From NCBI GenBank assembly GCA_018659505.1, contig JABJMI010000212.1:1-6825 (forward strand): a stretch of DNA of 6,825 nt, given 5' to 3'. The translations under genes were made by a program, and so were the position numbers. The stretch comes from Planctomicrobium sp. Lineage in GTDB: Bacteria; Planctomycetota; Planctomycetia; Planctomycetales; Planctomycetaceae. Position 1 is the stretch's first letter, and each line of letters opens with the position of its first letter. The notes under the pieces are model-generated. The model had not been told where the DNA came from. It was given only the letters and a program-made list of their open reading frames with translations, and did no database searches. Positions 5,576 to 6,825 of this stretch are shown here, in pieces.

Positions 5576-6825
5576 ATGCCTTATCAATCTTCTTCTACGA
5601 CCCGACGACACTTTCTGGCTACCACTGCACTTGGTGCAATGGGATACGGAGCAGCGAACATCAGCCGAGCCGCTGACGAAAATCGCAAACAGAGTTCCAA
5701 GAAATCAGTGATCTACATCTTTCTTTCGGGTGGTCTTGGGCAGCAAGATAGCTTCGATATGAAACCGAAGGCAACTGAAGAAGTTCGGGGAGAATTCTTC
5801 CCGATTCAAACTGCAACTTCCGGAACTCACATCTGCGAACACCTTCCTTTGCTGGCTAAACGTAGTGAGATGTGGAGCCTCGTGAGATCGATGTCTCACC
5901 CGTATAACGAGCACTCTCAAGGTCACATGGTGATGTTGTCGGGACGAACCGATTTGCCGACCGGGTTCGATCCTTCGCGACCTAAGCCGACGGATCACCC
6001 TTCGATCGCTGCCATTGTGGGAGCGTTGCTACCCGATCAAGGAAGTTTGCCGCCTGCGATGGTACTGCCTGAACGGTTGATTCATCGCACAGGGCGAGTC
6101 ATCCCCGGTCAGTTTGCGGGCATCATGGGGGCGCGGCGAGAACCGCATTTCCTGGCGGCTTCCCGCTTCAATGGAGTGACATACGGTGCCTGGCCCGAGT
6201 ATGGATTCCATCATCAACGAGGTGCGGAGCATGACAAAACCCTGAAATATCAGACACCCATCCTAGTTCCACCAAAAGGCATCAATTCAAATCGTGCAAA
6301 GGATCGCTTAGAACTTCTCAGTGAAATTGATGACGTTCGACCGCTGTTACAGCATCTTCAGGAGACACAGTCACAAGATCGTTATCAGGACCGCGCGATT
6401 ACAATGCTTTCTGACAAGAAAATGCAGAAACTCTTTAATGTCACAGATGCTCCTGCTGAGACATCTGAGCGTTACGGAAAGAACACTTTCGGCTGGTCGC
6501 TGATGTTGGCAAAACGTCTGGTCCGCGAAGGCGTGCGGTTCGTCCAAGTCAATTTGGGGAATAATGAAACTTGGGATACACACGGAAATATGTTCCCGAG
6601 TTTAAAGAATTATCTCTTCCCGCCGTTTGACCTTTCGCTCTCTGCTTTGCTGGATGACTTGAAAGAGGAAGGCTTGCTGGAAGACACACTCGTTGTTGTC
6701 GGTGGTGAGTTCGGGAGAACACCAAAGATTTCGCACTTGGCTTCAGCCTATGACCTGCCGGGTCGTGATCACTGGGGAGCCGTTCAAACGATGCTGGTCG
6801 CTGGCGGGGGAGTAAAAGGTGGTCA
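5576..6825 (+). CDS. DUF1501 family Tat-exported protein (3' end outside window)
   Basis: Member of the DUF1501 family, related by fold to the alkaline phosphatase/sulfatase superfamily; the biochemical role is not established. Seen: ATG at 5576 with GGAGG five nt upstream; a twin-arginine signal TTRRHFLA at residues 8-15 followed by a weakly hydrophobic stretch, with likely cleavage near 32-33 (SRAA|D). The mature part opens with a family block, here GGLGQQDSFD (52-61). Later come WDTHGNMF (333-340), GGEFGRTPKI (376-385) and GRDHW (396-400), blocks whose His, Asp and Glu residues probably bind metal. The frame is open for 416 residues; family members usually have about 430-480, so only the tail is missing. 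In planctomycetes these genes often sit beside cytochrome-containing DUF1549/DUF1553 genes. None is upstream, so any partner lies to the right. Confidence 0.92.
   Translation, partial: MPYQSSSTTRRHFLATTALGAMGYGAANISRAADENRKQSSKKSVIYIFLSGGLGQQDSFDMKPKATEEVRGEFFPIQTATSGTHICEHLPLLAKRSEMWSLVRSMSHPYNEHSQGHMVMLSGRTDLPTGFDPSRPKPTDHPSIAAIVGALLPDQGSLPPAMVLPERLIHRTGRVIPGQFAGIMGARREPHFLAASRFNGVTYGAWPEYGFHHQRGAEHDKTLKYQTPILVPPKGINSNRAKDRLELLSEIDDVRPLLQHLQETQSQDRYQDRAITMLSDKKMQKLFNVTDAPAETSERYGKNTFGWSLMLAKRLVREGVRFVQVNLGNNETWDTHGNMFPSLKNYLFPPFDLSLSALLDDLKEEGLLEDTLVVVGGEFGRTPKISHLASAYDLPGRDHWGAVQTMLVAGGGVKGG

Noticed and set aside
5413..5676. Plus-strand 87-codon open frame ahead of the DUF1501 gene
   Set aside because: It has no ribosome site, starts in the GT-rich repeat and overlaps the well-supported Tat signal of DUF1501 in another frame.
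1..6825. CRISPR array, tRNA, rRNA, insertion sequence, toxin-antitoxin or defence system
   Set aside because: No spaced repeats, cloverleaf, transposase motifs, terminal repeats or recognisable defence proteins were seen on either strand.

Overview
The window looks like chromosomal DNA of a planctomycete. The clearest sign is a partial DUF1501 gene with a Tat signal, a family greatly expanded in Planctomycetes. An unusually long RseP-type protease directly downstream of dxr and moderate base composition fit too. Genus cannot be settled from the sequence; a Gimesia/Rubinisphaera-like relative is a guess.

Layout. From the left edge to about 3.1 kb, two minus-strand genes form a tight operon: dxr (MEP isoprenoid pathway) followed by rseP (site-2 intramembrane protease, running off the left edge). 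The rseP start lies inside the end of dxr, so the genes overlap by 55 nt. Both use TTG starts. From 3111 to 3322 there is a compact divergent control region. It holds two promoters with identical hexamers and identical spacing (TTGCAG-N18-TAGAAT), one per strand. Between their -35 boxes sits a perfect 10-nt direct repeat, and a 31-nt palindrome lies next to the predicted asd transcription start. From 3323 to 4327 on the plus strand is asd (aspartate-semialdehyde dehydrogenase), with a GTG start. A second long palindrome, sharing a 13-nt core with the first, separates asd from a convergent minus-strand gene of unknown function (4388-5203). A 372-nt non-coding stretch follows, with several small repeats and dyads. 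From 5576 to the right edge is the DUF1501 gene, read to residue 416 and still open.

How the genes relate. dxr and rseP are neighbours or near-neighbours in many bacteria, where isoprenoid, lipid and envelope genes cluster. asd feeds the diaminopimelate/lysine and methionine/threonine branches. The divergent arrangement with twin promoters suggests that the two anabolic units are expressed in parallel. The DUF1501 protein is probably exported folded through Tat, and its partner genes, if any, would lie beyond the right edge. I see no CRISPR array, tRNA, rRNA, insertion sequence or defence system. The most unusual signals are the multi-PDZ RseP, the dxr/rseP overlap, the mirrored promoter pair, the two related palindromes and the uncharacterised 271-residue protein.
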